In this document: in pieces, positions 25,066 to 34,824 of the stretch
How the letters are laid out: each line of letters begins with the position of its first letter
Numbering within the stretch: position 1 is the first letter of the stretch
The notes under the pieces: generated by a model
Seen by the model: only the letters and a program-made list of their open reading frames with translations
Databases searched by the model: none
What the model was told of the DNA's origin: nothing
DNA from: Candidatus Aldehydirespirator catecholifindens
GTDB taxonomy: Bacteria; Actinomycetota; Acidimicrobiia; Acidimicrobiales; Aldehydirespiratoraceae
Direction of reading: 5' to 3'
NCBI GenBank assembly: GCA_028283245.1
Contig: JAPYNU010000079.1
Coordinates: forward strand, 1-41,810
DNA length: 41,810 nt
Made by a program: the position numbers and the translations under genes

Positions 25066-25782
25066 TTATCGTATTCCTTGCTCTCGCTGATTTCGATCTC
25101 GCTGATTTTGTTGCGGTCGTTCACCAAAGATACTCCTGCCTATCCGCAACATAGTAGCACCCTCAGCAACGGCGACTTCCAGATCATCGGTCATGCCCAT
25201 TGAGCAATGCGCCAAACCGAGGCTGGTAACCAGCCGCCGTAGCAGCTTGAAGCCACTGCGAGCGTCCTCGGGCGAACCGAGAGGACCGATGCCCATCAAA
25301 CCCACAAGTTCGAGACCCGCGTCAGTTGCTTGTGAAGCAAGCTGCTCAACAGATGCGGGATTGCAGCCACCCTTGGCTGCTTCTGCGGAAATGTTGACCT
25401 GGATCATGACTTCAGTGCCGGGGGCACGACGGCTGATCTCCGTGATCAGTTCTGGGCGGTCGACCGTCTGCCAGACATCAACTCGACCTGCTAACAGCTT
25501 GACCTTATTGCGTTGCAAACGCCCCACGAAATGCATTCTTGGAGGCGTTGCAACTGTGATCTCAGTGAGTTTGGACACGCATTCTTGGGCGTAGTTCTCT
25601 GCCACATTATTAATGCCGCAAGCAGCTGCCGCATCAATAGCCCAAGCGCCTTGGGCTTTGGTTACACCAACCACTGTTATTGCGCTGTCGTTGAAATCGC
25701 GTCCCGAGGCTCGGGCGATGCGATCCTGCAATGCCTGATAGCGCTCAGCCACCACTGAAGCGGCCTCGGTGCCGGGATTCAT
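25066..25782 (-). CDS. yggS: PLP-binding protein, YggS/PROSC family
   Basis: 238 residues, single-domain alanine-racemase-like barrel that holds pyridoxal phosphate and acts in PLP homeostasis. PLP Lys lies in VVGVTKAQG; other markers are NVAENYAQE, MHFVGRLQRNK, VMIQVNIS, LMGIGPL and LAHCSMGMTDDLEVAV. ATG 25782 overlaps the pgeF stop (ATGA). The C-terminal tail is Gln/Arg-rich (PQQNQRDRNQREQ), encoded by short repeats. Part of the ftsZ-pgeF-yggS-sepF set. Confidence 0.94.
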   Translation of the reverse strand: MNPGTEAASVVAERYQALQDRIARASGRDFNDSAITVVGVTKAQGAWAIDAAAACGINNVAENYAQECVSKLTEITVATPPRMHFVGRLQRNKVKLLAGRVDVWQTVDRPELITEISRRAPGTEVMIQVNISAEAAKGGCNPASVEQLASQATDAGLELVGLMGIGPLGSPEDARSGFKLLRRLVTSLGLAHCSMGMTDDLEVAVAEGATMLRIGRSIFGERPQQNQRDRNQREQGIR

Positions 25783-26492
25783 GCTGGCTCCAGACGAGCA
25801 GCGGTTGCCATCCGGCTCTGTTCGCAACGTAGCCGATGCGAGAAGAATCTCTCATCGGCTGTATCTAGTCGCAAGTCGATTATCCGGTCCACGCCGACCG
25901 TGTGCAGCGATGCCTTCACAGCAGCAGCCAGATCCAAAGCTGGCGCTCCCCAAGAAGTAGCGCCAGACACGCCAGCGCCTACCGCATGAGCCACGGTGGC
26001 AAGGTCGTCGACTCCGAATTCATATGCAGCGGGGCGGATCATCGGCCCCAGCAGGGCCCGCAGTTCTCCGCTGCTTGACGGATGTGCCAGAGCACGCACA
26101 GCGGCAACAACTTCGTGCAGCACCCCCGCCACGATGCCTCGCCAACCGGCATGTGCAACGCCCACCACACCGTCACCCGCCACCACAACAGGAGCGCAGT
26201 CGGCAGTATGCAAAGCCAGCACTGCGCCGGGCACGTCGGTGGCTGCGACATCAGCGACGGATCCGGCAGCTTCACCTGGTGCAGTGACCATCACAACCCC
26301 GGCACCGTGAACCTGCCTGAGCCAAGTCCATTGACCTGCCAGCAACGTTTGGCGCCGCCTGTTCAGCAAGCTCTCGCGGACAGCAACTTTGTCGCATCGA
26401 AAGTCACCATCGGTGCGTTGTGAGCAGCGCACCCTCACAACCATTTTTGCGCCTTGCGCGCTTGTGCCAGCGGGCAGCAGTTCCTCAATCAC
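25779..26492 (-). CDS. pgeF: Polyphenol oxidase/purine nucleoside hydrolase-like protein PgeF (YfiH)
   Basis: 237 residues of the DUF152 family. Motifs: WLRQVHGAGVV, LHTADCAPVVV, VAHAGWRGIVAGVL and DERFFSHR, giving the His-Cys-His zinc site. E. coli YfiH edits peptidoglycan precursors and related proteins cleave purine nucleosides; the role in actinobacteria is not fixed. Start GTG 26492 or ATG 26444. It lies 43 bases after ftsZ and overlaps yggS. Confidence 0.94.
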   Translation of the reverse strand: MIEELLPAGTSAQGAKMVVRVRCSQRTDGDFRCDKVAVRESLLNRRRQTLLAGQWTWLRQVHGAGVVMVTAPGEAAGSVADVAATDVPGAVLALHTADCAPVVVAGDGVVGVAHAGWRGIVAGVLHEVVAAVRALAHPSSSGELRALLGPMIRPAAYEFGVDDLATVAHAVGAGVSGATSWGAPALDLAAAVKASLHTVGVDRIIDLRLDTADERFFSHRLRCEQSRMATAARLEPA

Positions 26493-26535
26493 CTGCTGTG
26501 TCGCACCAGATTTTGACGGCAGTGCTACAGCAGCC

Positions 26536-27690
26536 TCATCTCAAGAAGTCGGGAACATCAAACTCGTCATTGAGATCCATGCCGACAGAAGTTTCAGGAG
26601 TTGAAGCTGGTTCATCTGTTGCGGGGCTGGTGTCTTCGGTGGCGAAAATATCCGCAACTTCCACCGGGCTGGGGCGTGTCTGGCGTCGGGGTTGATTGTG
26701 ATGTGCTGGCCGAGTTGATCTAGATGAAGCGGCGTAGCTCTGGCGGTCGCTCTCAAATCCGGCAGCGATAACGGTAACCCTGACTTCATCGCCGAGGTCA
26801 TCGTCAATCACGGTACCGAAGATGATGTTGGCATCTTGATGAGCTACCGCGCGCACTACTTCAGCGGCTTCGTTCACTTCCATGAGGCCAAGATCGGAGG
26901 CACCCGAAATGTTCAAAAGCATTCCCTGGGAACGGTCTATCGAAGATTCAAGCAACGGACTTGAGATCGCCGCACGAGCTGCCGCCACAGCGCGACTCTC
27001 GCCACTAGCGGAACCCAACCCCATAAGGGCGCTGCCTGCGTCAGTGAGGATGGCGCGAACATCAGCGAAGTCGGTGTTGATCAAACCGGGCGTGGTAATC
27101 AGGTTGGTGATACCGCCGACACCTTGCATGAGAACCTCATCAGCCATGTGGAAAGCGTTGAGCACGGTGGTCTTCTCATCGGATATAGCGATCAGGCGAT
27201 CGTTGGGGATCACGATCAGGGTGTCAACTTTCTCTTTGAGTCGGATGATGCCGTCTTCTGCCTGCATCGAACGCCGTGAACCTTCAAAACTGAACGGGCG
27301 GGTCGCCACTCCGATGGTCAACGCACCAGAACTCTTGGCGACTTCAGCAACTACAGGCGCAGCACCGGTGCCGGTGCCGCCACCTTTGCCAACAGTTATG
27401 AAAACCATGTCAGATCCAGTGAGAGCTTCACGGATCTCGTCCACATGATCCTCGGCTGCTTGACGGCCCACCTCGGGGTTGCTGCCCGCCCCGAGGCCTC
27501 TGGTTAGGTTCTCACCGAGATCAATCTTGATGTCAGCATCGCTCATAGCGAGAGCCTGAGCATCGGTGTTTGCTGCGATGAACTCCACGCCTTTGAGGCC
27601 GGAATCAATCATGCGGTTGACGGCGTTGACACCACCCCCGCCAACTCCGATAACCCGGATGACGGCTAGGTAGTTATGAGGATCAACCAT
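26536..27690 (-). CDS. ftsZ: Cell division GTPase FtsZ
   Basis: Tubulin-like protein that forms the division ring. 384 residues: [14 protein letters not shown] at the start, [14 protein letters not shown] signature [16 protein letters not shown] (about residues 100-116), RPFSFEG, NTDFADV. A Ser/Pro-rich linker of about 55 residues leads to the C-terminal peptide [10 protein letters not shown] that binds SepF/FtsW. The ribosome binding site GGGAGG sits within the last codons of ftsQ. End of the dcw cluster proper. Confidence 0.98.
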   Translation of the reverse strand: MVDPHNYLAVIRVIGVGGGGVNAVNRMIDSGLKGVEFIAANTDAQALAMSDADIKIDLGENLTRGLGAGSNPEVGRQAAEDHVDEIREALTGSDMVFITVGKGGGTGTGAAPVVAEVAKSSGALTIGVATRPFSFEGSRRSMQAEDGIIRLKEKVDTLIVIPNDRLIAISDEKTTVLNAFHMADEVLMQGVGGITNLITTPGLINTDFADVRAILTDAGSALMGLGSASGESRAVAAARAAISSPLLESSIDRSQGMLLNISGASDLGLMEVNEAAEVVRAVAHQDANIIFGTVIDDDLGDEVRVTVIAAGFESDRQSYAASSRSTRPAHHNQPRRQTRPSPVEVADIFATEDTSPATDEPASTPETSVGMDLNDEFDVPDFLR

Positions 27691-27697
27691 TGATACG

Positions 27698-28729
27698 TCA
27701 GCCTCCCTGCGGTAAAGCTTCAGTACATCTTAGGGGAGACAATCGCCTGACAGTTGCGATATCAGGCATAGTCACATCAATTGTCGTTACGCAGTCCAGT
27801 TCGGCGCTTGCCAGCATAGCTCGTAGTGCGCTGATCTTGTCGTCAATGAGGATCGGTTCGCCAAACACCGCAGTGGCACCTCCCACAAGTTGAAGCCTAA
27901 TCCTTTCGGAGGTTCTGGCACTGTCGTCTTCGGGCTTTTCATCAAGCGTTACCGCAGCGATCCAGGCACGCAAATCTTGCGGCATGGCAGCCACCACAGC
28001 CAAAGGCCCTGCTGCGGCACTGTGAACATCTCCGAGGCGGCCTTCAAATGGCACAGCCACATACGGCAACCCGGCGAGCGCCTGTGTCGGTGAGGCCCCA
28101 AAAAGACTCGAGCCTCCAACCGATGTTTCAACAGTTGCTGGGGTTTCAACAGTTTCTGGGCTCGCAATAGTTGCGAACTCAGTAGCAGTGTGGTGGGGTG
28201 CAGGTGCCCAACTGATCACATGGCCATCAGGGTCAAGGACGGCGGCGCGATTTGATGCGGTGGGTGACAGTGCGGCTGGCACTCGCGGCTCAACGGTGAC
28301 GCGAACCGTGGACGGCCAGTCTCGCCAGACTTGAGCCGAACGCACCCAAGGCAGCGACTCAACAGAGCGTTCCGCAGCATCAACATCGAGATACAGCATT
28401 GGCGACCCCGTGTGAAGATCAGAGGTTTCTAAGATCGCTTCAAGGTCAGCCGGGTCGCTCCCAGAGACGATGATTCGGTCCACGTCCATTAGATGCGTGT
28501 GGCTGGCCCAAAAGGCGGTGCTGGCAAGCACAACGATGCTCAGCCCTGCCACAACCACCCGAAGACGTCTGCGTCCTTGGGCTCGGATCACGGCTATGCG
28601 CCGTGCCTTGATGCGTGGATCAATGCGCGAAGCGCTTTGAGTTCTCGTAGTTGACCGCGTGCTCGCTTTTGACCGCGTGCTTGCGGCGGAACGCGACGGG
28701 CTTTGACGGCGCGGACGCGAACCGCTCAT
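27698..28729 (-). CDS. ftsQ: Division protein FtsQ / DivIB
   Basis: 343 residues. Long basic cytoplasmic N-terminus (Ser/Arg-rich, [17 protein letters not shown]), one membrane segment ([19 protein letters not shown], about residues 57-75), then a POTRA domain ([39 protein letters not shown]) and the FtsQ beta domain. It bridges FtsB/FtsL and early division proteins. Overlaps the murB stop by 4 bases. Confidence 0.92.
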   Translation of the reverse strand: MSGSRPRRQSPSRSAASTRSKASTRSTTRTQSASRIDPRIKARRIAVIRAQGRRRLRVVVAGLSIVVLASTAFWASHTHLMDVDRIIVSGSDPADLEAILETSDLHTGSPMLYLDVDAAERSVESLPWVRSAQVWRDWPSTVRVTVEPRVPAALSPTASNRAAVLDPDGHVISWAPAPHHTATEFATIASPETVETPATVETSVGGSSLFGASPTQALAGLPYVAVPFEGRLGDVHSAAAGPLAVVAAMPQDLRAWIAAVTLDEKPEDDSARTSERIRLQLVGGATAVFGEPILIDDKISALRAMLASAELDCVTTIDVTMPDIATVRRLSPLRCTEALPQGG

Positions 28730-29679
28730 GGCAGTTCCTCAGACTCGAAACCCACAAGACGGTTTTCGAGTAAAAGGTCAACGCCATGGGTCTCTTTGAC
28801 CATTCGACGCACTTCGCGCATGACCGCTACAACGTCGCTTGCGCAGCCGCCCTCATCGCACTGGATGAAGTTGGCGTGCTTGTCAGAAACTTCGGCTGAG
28901 CCGATCCGCAGCCGCTTGGCACCTGCCGATTCAATGAGTTCACCCGCAGAGACATTCTCAGGGTTGGTGAACACCGAGCCAGCGTTGCGTCCGCCTGGCT
29001 GATTGGCTCGACGCCAGCGAACTATCTCCGCTAGTTCATTCCGAGAGACCTGCAGATCCCCAAACCTCAACTTGAGCTTGACAGAAGCCACTACTTGATG
29101 TTGAGAGATGCTGCTGCTGCGATAACCAAGCTGCAACTGTGAGACGCTGCACACCTCGATGACAGCCCGACGGAGATCGACTATCACCGCTTCGGTCAGT
29201 GATTGCGAAAAGTCGGCACCGTGACCACCGGCGTTCATGCGCACTGCTCCACCCACTGACCCCGGCACTCCCACAGCCCATTCGAAGCCGCTCAAACCGG
29301 CTTCCACGGTGGTACGAGCAATGACCGGCAGCAAAGCGCTCCCAAAGGCGTTGACCTTGCTGTGATTGATCTCAAAGTGCTCAAACTGTGGGCCTAGCGT
29401 CACTGCGAGTCCAGCGAAGCCGCGGTCGGCGACCAGCAGGTTAGATCCTCGCCCCACTACCAGCAACGGCACGTCAAAGCCGCTGTGGGAGACTTCGGCC
29501 ACGATAGCTGCCAGAGCCTCAAGCTCACTAAGGCTGGCTACTGTCACATGAAGGCGCGCCGAGCCGCCAACACGGTAGGTGGTGAGCGGTGCCAGACTGT
29601 GGTTGCGTTTGAGCGCCGAACCCAGACAGGACTCAGCGAGGCGCTGATCGAGATCATCAAGCAAACTTGCGAGCGTCAT
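28726..29679 (-). CDS. murB: UDP-N-acetylenolpyruvoylglucosamine reductase
   Basis: Reduces the enolpyruvyl group with NADPH/FAD to give UDP-MurNAc. 317 residues: FAD-binding LTTYRVGGSARLHV and VVGRGSNLLVAD, GFEWAVGVPGSVGGAVRMNA, catalytic Ser in AGSVFTNP, ESAGAKRLRIGSAEVSDKHA. Type I by its central domain. Overlaps murC at its start and ftsQ at its end. Confidence 0.96.
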   Translation of the reverse strand: MTLASLLDDLDQRLAESCLGSALKRNHSLAPLTTYRVGGSARLHVTVASLSELEALAAIVAEVSHSGFDVPLLVVGRGSNLLVADRGFAGLAVTLGPQFEHFEINHSKVNAFGSALLPVIARTTVEAGLSGFEWAVGVPGSVGGAVRMNAGGHGADFSQSLTEAVIVDLRRAVIEVCSVSQLQLGYRSSSISQHQVVASVKLKLRFGDLQVSRNELAEIVRWRRANQPGGRNAGSVFTNPENVSAGELIESAGAKRLRIGSAEVSDKHANFIQCDEGGCASDVVAVMREVRRMVKETHGVDLLLENRLVGFESEELP

Positions 29680-31049
29680 TGTCCCAGACGCTCAATGACA
29701 AGATCGGGAACGGTTGTGAGATCTCCTGCTCCGAGCGTCAAACACAGATCGCCAGCACGCAGCTGAGTAGCGAGCCAGTCAGCAACATCAGCTAGTCGCG
29801 GTAGCCAGGTCACCTGCGTAAGCGGACGGGTGTCAAGCACTGAGTCCAGCACGATCTTGGTAGTAATCCCGGGAAGCGGTGCTTCACCGGAGGGATATAT
29901 GTCGGTCAGCACAAGATGATCCGCAGCGTTGAAAGAATCCGCGAATTGCGTCCCGACTGATGCGACACGGCTATATCGATGCGGCTGGAACACGCACACC
30001 ACCCGGTTCCAGTCACCGGTGCGAGCTGCTGACAGCGCCGCCTCAACTTCGCCGGGCAGATGTGCGTAATCATCCACAAAGGTAATCCCCGCCACCTCGC
30101 CACGGAACTCGAAACGTCGAGCCACGCCTCCAAATCGTGCCAGAGCACGCGCTGCGGGCTCAAAAGACGCTCCCGTGCTAAGCGCAGCCGCCATTGCTGC
30201 GGTGGCATTGCGGGCGTTATGCAAACCCGGCACCGGCAAAGTCACCGTGCCCAGCAACTTATTGCGATGATGCAAATCGAAGCATGTTTCGGGCATCTTC
30301 AGCGAAAGGTTGGTCATTCGGTAATCGGCATCAAGGTCAGTGCCGTAGCTAACAGCACCGAGCGACTCGCCGAGTAGGGCTGCGCCCGGGTCGTCAGCGC
30401 AGACGATACGGATGCTCGCCCCCGCTAAGAACTGCTTGAAGGCATCGTTCAAGGCGGCAGGCGAATCACCATAGTTCTCAAGATGGTCGGGCTCAATGCT
30501 GGTTACCACAGCCACCTCGGGGCGCAGCGACAAGAAGGTGTGGTCGTTCTCGTCGGCTTCCACCACGAACCATTCACCTTGGCCCCACATTGCGCCTGTT
30601 CCGATTTCGTTGACGTCGCCGCCGATGATGAACGACGGTCCGAGGCCAGCTTCCACCAGCATCAATGCCAGCATGGAACTAGTGGTGGTCTTACCATGAG
30701 TACCTGCAATAGCAATGCAGCGGCGGCCAGCGGCGATAGCAGGAAGAATTTGGCTGCGGCGCATCACCGGGATGTTGCGTGAGCGTGCCGTGCGGACTTC
30801 GGAGTTGTTGTCAGGGATCGCAGATGAGACAACGACTACTGCGGCTTCGCCGATGTTGGCCGGATCATGGCCTATCGCCACTGACATCCCCTCGGCTCGC
30901 AGCCGGGCTATGGCAGGGCCGTCTCGCAGATCAGAACCAGAGACTTGATGCCCCATAGCGCGCAACACCGACGCAATGGCGCACATCCCTGCACCACCCA
31001 CGCCGACGACATGCACTGAAGTAGGCACCGAGAAGTCAATTCCGGTCAT
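29676..31049 (-). CDS. murC: UDP-N-acetylmuramate--L-alanine ligase
   Basis: Adds L-Ala to UDP-MurNAc. 457 residues: HVVGVGGAGMCAIA, ATP loop AIAGTHGKTTTSSML, EADENDHTF, ITSIEPDHLENYG-like VVTSIEPDHLENYG, HNARNATAA, DDYAHLPGEV and VFQPHRYSR. ATG 31049 is preceded in frame by a near copy of itself (ATGACCGGAGTTGATTAG) 18 bases upstream that encodes a five-residue ORF. Lies 18 bases after murG. Confidence 0.97.
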   Translation of the reverse strand: MTGIDFSVPTSVHVVGVGGAGMCAIASVLRAMGHQVSGSDLRDGPAIARLRAEGMSVAIGHDPANIGEAAVVVVSSAIPDNNSEVRTARSRNIPVMRRSQILPAIAAGRRCIAIAGTHGKTTTSSMLALMLVEAGLGPSFIIGGDVNEIGTGAMWGQGEWFVVEADENDHTFLSLRPEVAVVTSIEPDHLENYGDSPAALNDAFKQFLAGASIRIVCADDPGAALLGESLGAVSYGTDLDADYRMTNLSLKMPETCFDLHHRNKLLGTVTLPVPGLHNARNATAAMAAALSTGASFEPAARALARFGGVARRFEFRGEVAGITFVDDYAHLPGEVEAALSAARTGDWNRVVCVFQPHRYSRVASVGTQFADSFNAADHLVLTDIYPSGEAPLPGITTKIVLDSVLDTRPLTQVTWLPRLADVADWLATQLRAGDLCLTLGAGDLTTVPDLVIERLGQ

Positions 31050-31067
31050 CTAATCAACTCCGGTCAT
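31049..31067 (-). repeat. 18-bp tandem duplication of the murC start region
   Basis: On the coding strand ATGACCGGAGTTGATTAG is followed directly by ATGACCGGAATTGACTTC, 14 of 18 identical. The first copy sits right after the murG TAG and encodes MTGVD-stop. Confidence 0.85.
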
Positions 31068-32288
31068 CTATGCAGAGGACTCCTTGCTGGTGAAGCGGCG
31101 CTGCCAGACTTGATGGTCGGCGGTTGCTGGGTCGGCGGTTGCTGGGTCGGCGGTTGCTGGGCGATGAGGACGACGCGCATGGCTTTCGATCAAGTCGACT
31201 ACCGCTTCCGCAGCATCCGGCTTGGCCAGCTTGCGAGCTGACTCAGCCATCACGGCGAGACGCTGCGGATCTGCGAGCAAAGCATCCACTTGTGAAACCA
31301 GATGTGCAGCGGTCAGGTCACGGTCATGCACGATCACAGCCCCGCCCGCAGATTCGAGCACTCGAGCGTTGGCTGTTTGATGGTCTCCGGGCGCTCCAGG
31401 CAATGGAATCAGCACTGACGGCTTGCCCGCAGCTGCTAGTTCTGCGACGGTGGTAGCTCCAGCGCGTGCCACCACCAGATCAGCCGCAGCATAAACCGCG
31501 GCCATGTCGTCGCTATAGGCGATCAAGTCATGAGCCGGACCATGTTCGAGTCGCTGAGAAAGAGTTTGCTGAACATCGTTGAAATGGCGTGGGCCAGCTA
31601 TGTGCAGAATGCGCAGATCCTGACGATCACCCCACAGTTCAAGAGCACCGACCACGGCCTGGTTGATTGAGCGAGCCCCGAGTGAACCCCCAAGGACGGC
31701 CAGCAGCCAGCTACCTTCGGGTTTGCCTGAAACACTTAGAGTCGCAGACTTTGCAGTGTCGGCAACTGCGATCACCTCACGGCGCAGCGGGTTACCGGTG
31801 TGAACAGCGCCTTTGAGTTCTGTCGCCGCAAAGGCAGTTGCAGCCGCAACGCAGAACCGACTCAAAAGACGGTTCGCCATTCCGGGAACAGCGTTTTGTT
31901 CGGTTATCACCAGCGGCACTCTCAACAGCGCTGCAGCCAGTCCGCAGGGCACCGAGGCGTAACCACCTAAGCCCACCACCACCGCAGGCTTGAGTTGCCT
32001 CAACAACAGCAACGCTTGCACACAGGCTCGGGCGAACTCAAAAACCGCCGCCATGTTGGAGACCACGCTCCTGGGGCTAAACCTGCGCCGCAGGCCTCGT
32101 CCGGGCAGCGTCGTGAGAGTGAATCCAGCTTCAACCACAAGGCGGGTCTCGGCACCGCCGACGCTGCCGACAAAGTGAACATCTGCACCCCAGACACCGC
32201 GTCGGGTCATTTCGTCGGCGATGCTGACACCGGGCAGCACATGACCAGCGGTTCCGCCTCCGGCGATCACAACCCAGACACGGCTCAT
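31068..32288 (-). CDS. murG: Lipid II synthase (GlcNAc transferase) MurG
   Basis: Transfers GlcNAc to lipid I on the inner membrane face. 406 residues: VVIAGGGTAGHVLPGVSIAD at the start, VGLGGYASVPCGLAA, ITEQNAVPGMANRLL, LAVLGGSLGARSIN, VVARAGATTVAELAAAGKPS and GDHQTANARVLE. ATG 32288 overlaps the ftsW stop; the frame is open far upstream but that part is antisense-free shadow of ftsW. The C-terminus carries a non-conserved tail with three PATAD pentapeptides from a perfect 15-bp repeat. Confidence 0.96.
   Translation of the reverse strand: MSRVWVVIAGGGTAGHVLPGVSIADEMTRRGVWGADVHFVGSVGGAETRLVVEAGFTLTTLPGRGLRRRFSPRSVVSNMAAVFEFARACVQALLLLRQLKPAVVVGLGGYASVPCGLAAALLRVPLVITEQNAVPGMANRLLSRFCVAAATAFAATELKGAVHTGNPLRREVIAVADTAKSATLSVSGKPEGSWLLAVLGGSLGARSINQAVVGALELWGDRQDLRILHIAGPRHFNDVQQTLSQRLEHGPAHDLIAYSDDMAAVYAAADLVVARAGATTVAELAAAGKPSVLIPLPGAPGDHQTANARVLESAGGAVIVHDRDLTAAHLVSQVDALLADPQRLAVMAESARKLAKPDAAEAVVDLIESHARRPHRPATADPATADPATADHQVWQRRFTSKESSA
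31115..31159 (+). repeat. Three perfect 15-bp tandem units in the murG 3' end
   Basis: GGTCGGCGGTTGCTG three times without a mismatch, encoding the ATADP repeat on the minus strand. Confidence 0.95.
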
Positions 32289-33466
32289 CGGATCTGCCTC
32301 GCCACGTTCAGCAGCATCCCCATGGCAGCCAGCGTCGTCACTAGGGAAGTGCCTCCAAACGACAGCAGCGGCAGGGTCATCCCCACAACTGGAAGAATGC
32401 CTAGCACGGCACCCACGTTCAGCGCTGCCTGAAGCGTGATCCAGCAGGTAATCCCCACAGCTAGCAGCATTCCGAAACGGTCGCTTGCTCGCAGCGCCAC
32501 TCCCAGGCCAGCCGCAGCCGTGCCTGCGAACAAAGCCACCACAAACAGTGATCCCGTCAGCCCGAGTTCTTCTCCGATGACCGCAAAAATGAAGTCGGTG
32601 TGTGCATAGGGCAGATATCCCCACTTGGCTCGACCTGCGCCGAGTCCCACTCCGTCAAGACCGCCAGACGCCAGAGCGTGAAGCGATTTAAGTGTCTGAT
32701 AACCGTTGCCTAAAGGGTCATCCCACGGGTTGATAAAGCCAAGCATGCGCTCACGACGCCAAGGTGTGTATGCAATCATTAACGCTGCCACAGTGACGCC
32801 TGCTGCCCCCATAAGCAGCAAGTGCCCGAGTTTTGCACCAGCGAAATAGAGCATGATCGCCGCTATGGCAGCAACTAGCAGAGTGGCACCCAGATGCGGC
32901 TGAAACATCAACAACGCCATCATCGCTGCGGTGATCACAACTACAGGGACGAGAGTCGCACGAGTATTTTCAATGTGACGGCCGGGCCGCGACAAGATGT
33001 CAGCGACGTAAACCACCAGAGCCAGTTTGGCCAGTTCCGAAGGCTGGAACACAACAGGCCCAAATCCCAACCAGCGACGGGCACCGTTGGCGCTGATCCC
33101 GAGGCTGGGAACGGCGGTGAGTGCCAGCAACAGCAACGCCAGACCCAAACCGTAAGGTGCGAGCCTTTTCCAGTGGTGGTAGTCGATGCGTAGCAGTATC
33201 AACAACGCAACCGTTCCGACTCCGAGCCACATGGCTTGGCCTCTAAACAACGACCATGCCGAGTCGGTACCTGAAAGGCTCGGAGCGGCAGTAGCTGATA
33301 GTGCCATCACCAAACCCAGAAGCATCAACGAAACCACCGAGATCAACAACGCCACAAACAAACCGGTACGGCGGCCGATCGGGGTTGCGCTTCGACCACG
33401 ACCGGTGCCAGCTGCACGGCGCGTATTGCTGCTAGCAAGCGAACCGGGATGCGTTGTGACGGTCAT
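32285..33466 (-). CDS. ftsW: Peptidoglycan glycosyltransferase FtsW (SEDS)
   Basis: 393 residues, about ten membrane segments. Signature regions: GARRWLGFGPVVFQPSELAKLALVVYVAD, LMFQPHLGATLLVAAIA, GYQTLKSLHALASGGLDGVGLG, PYAHTDFIFAVIGEELGL and LGILPVVGMTLPLLSFGGTS. It polymerises lipid II at the septum with FtsI. Overlaps murD and murG by 4 bases each. Cytoplasmic N-terminus is Arg-rich. Confidence 0.97.
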   Translation of the reverse strand: MTVTTHPGSLASSNTRRAAGTGRGRSATPIGRRTGLFVALLISVVSLMLLGLVMALSATAAPSLSGTDSAWSLFRGQAMWLGVGTVALLILLRIDYHHWKRLAPYGLGLALLLLALTAVPSLGISANGARRWLGFGPVVFQPSELAKLALVVYVADILSRPGRHIENTRATLVPVVVITAAMMALLMFQPHLGATLLVAAIAAIMLYFAGAKLGHLLLMGAAGVTVAALMIAYTPWRRERMLGFINPWDDPLGNGYQTLKSLHALASGGLDGVGLGAGRAKWGYLPYAHTDFIFAVIGEELGLTGSLFVVALFAGTAAAGLGVALRASDRFGMLLAVGITCWITLQAALNVGAVLGILPVVGMTLPLLSFGGTSLVTTLAAMGMLLNVARQIR

Positions 33467-34824
33467 GCGAAAATTCTCAAGCTTTGAGCGTGTTCGACAA
33501 CGGCGCGACTGAAATCCTCGCCACGTTCGCTATAGCTGCGATAAGCATCAAAAGAGGCACATGCGGGCGACAGCAGTACAACATCGCCTGGTGCCGCTGC
33601 AGCCGCCGCCAAAGCCACCGCTGTGTCCATGTTGTCGGCTTGCTGCACAACGCAGAGATCACCTAACACTGCGGTCAGTTCATCGGCCGCCTCCCCTAGA
33701 GCTACCACGCTTTTTACTGCACCGACCGCAGCGCGTAGCTTCGTCAAGTCGAGACCCTTGTTGCGGCCGCCAACGATAAGCACGACCTGTTTGAAAGAGT
33801 TCAACGCCGCAGCCGTGGCATGCGGGGTGGTGGCTTTTGAGTCATTGATATAAAGCACCTCATTAACCACAGCCACCTGCTGTAACCGGTGAGCGCCCGG
33901 TCGGTAGTTACGCAAAGCTTGACGCACGCCGTCAATGTCGCCGCCTGCGGCTATGACACAAGCAGCCGTCGCAAGCGCGTTGGCGAGATCATGCGGAAGA
34001 GCGCGAGGCAGTTCGTCTGTGGCGATTATCTCCCCGAGTGGGCTGATCAACCGGTTGTGTTCTAGGAACCAGTCGGCGGTGCCGTCGACAGAGAAAGTCC
34101 AAGCGGCACGGTCATCGCGCAGATGGCGCATCACTGTGGGGTCATCAAGATTGGCGACAGCCGTCGCTGTTGACGGAAGCCGCCGCCACAGGCGCGCCTT
34201 CGCGGATTCGTATTGCGCCAAGTCGCTATGCACATCAAGATGATCTGGCCCGAAGTTGAGCCAGCAGGCTGTCTGAGGTGCAAAGTTTTGGCAGTGGCTG
34301 AGACGAAACGATGAGGCCTCCACCACAAACACTGACGTATCGCTGCACTCAATAGCGCTCACCAGCGGAAGGTCATTGTTGCCAGCGGTCTTCGCAGCAA
34401 CACCAGAGGCCGTCAGCGCAGCCGCCACCATTTCGGTGACTGTGGTCTTACCGCTGGTTCCAGTGACCGCAGCTACAGGGCGCGAGTCCCAGGCAGCAGC
34501 CAAATCGAACTCGCTTAGGGTCGCCACTTCATGGGCTGCTGCCGCTGTCAGCACTGGATGGTGTTGTGGCAGACCCGGCGTAGGCAGAACCGCGTCCGCG
34601 CAACGCACCAGCGTGTCGAGTCGCCCCGCGTCAGGCGAAACTTCGAGTTCCAAGCCCAGACTTGCCGCTGTAGTTGCCACCGAAGTCTTCGACACCGATG
34701 CCGCATCGGGATGGTCATCGAACACGATTACTTCGTGGCCTCTTTTGAGGAGGCTCCGAACCGCTGCCTGATTGGTAGCACCGAAGCCAGCGACAAGCAG
34801 CGTCTGGGGTATCTCGAAGCTCAC
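33463..34824 (-). CDS. murD: UDP-N-acetylmuramoyl-alanine--D-glutamate ligase
   Basis: Adds D-Glu to UDP-MurNAc-L-Ala. 453 residues: VAGFGATNQAAVRSLLKRGH Rossmann start, ATP loop AVTGTSGKTTVTEM, EASSFRL, WLNFGPDHLDVH, INDSKATTPHATAAAL, LIVGGRNKGLDL and LLSPACASFDAYRSYSERGEDF. GTG 34824 overlaps the mraY stop (GTGA). Normal length, not fused to another ligase. Confidence 0.97.
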   Translation of the reverse strand: MSFEIPQTLLVAGFGATNQAAVRSLLKRGHEVIVFDDHPDAASVSKTSVATTAASLGLELEVSPDAGRLDTLVRCADAVLPTPGLPQHHPVLTAAAAHEVATLSEFDLAAAWDSRPVAAVTGTSGKTTVTEMVAAALTASGVAAKTAGNNDLPLVSAIECSDTSVFVVEASSFRLSHCQNFAPQTACWLNFGPDHLDVHSDLAQYESAKARLWRRLPSTATAVANLDDPTVMRHLRDDRAAWTFSVDGTADWFLEHNRLISPLGEIIATDELPRALPHDLANALATAACVIAAGGDIDGVRQALRNYRPGAHRLQQVAVVNEVLYINDSKATTPHATAAALNSFKQVVLIVGGRNKGLDLTKLRAAVGAVKSVVALGEAADELTAVLGDLCVVQQADNMDTAVALAAAAAAPGDVVLLSPACASFDAYRSYSERGEDFSRAVVEHAQSLRIFA

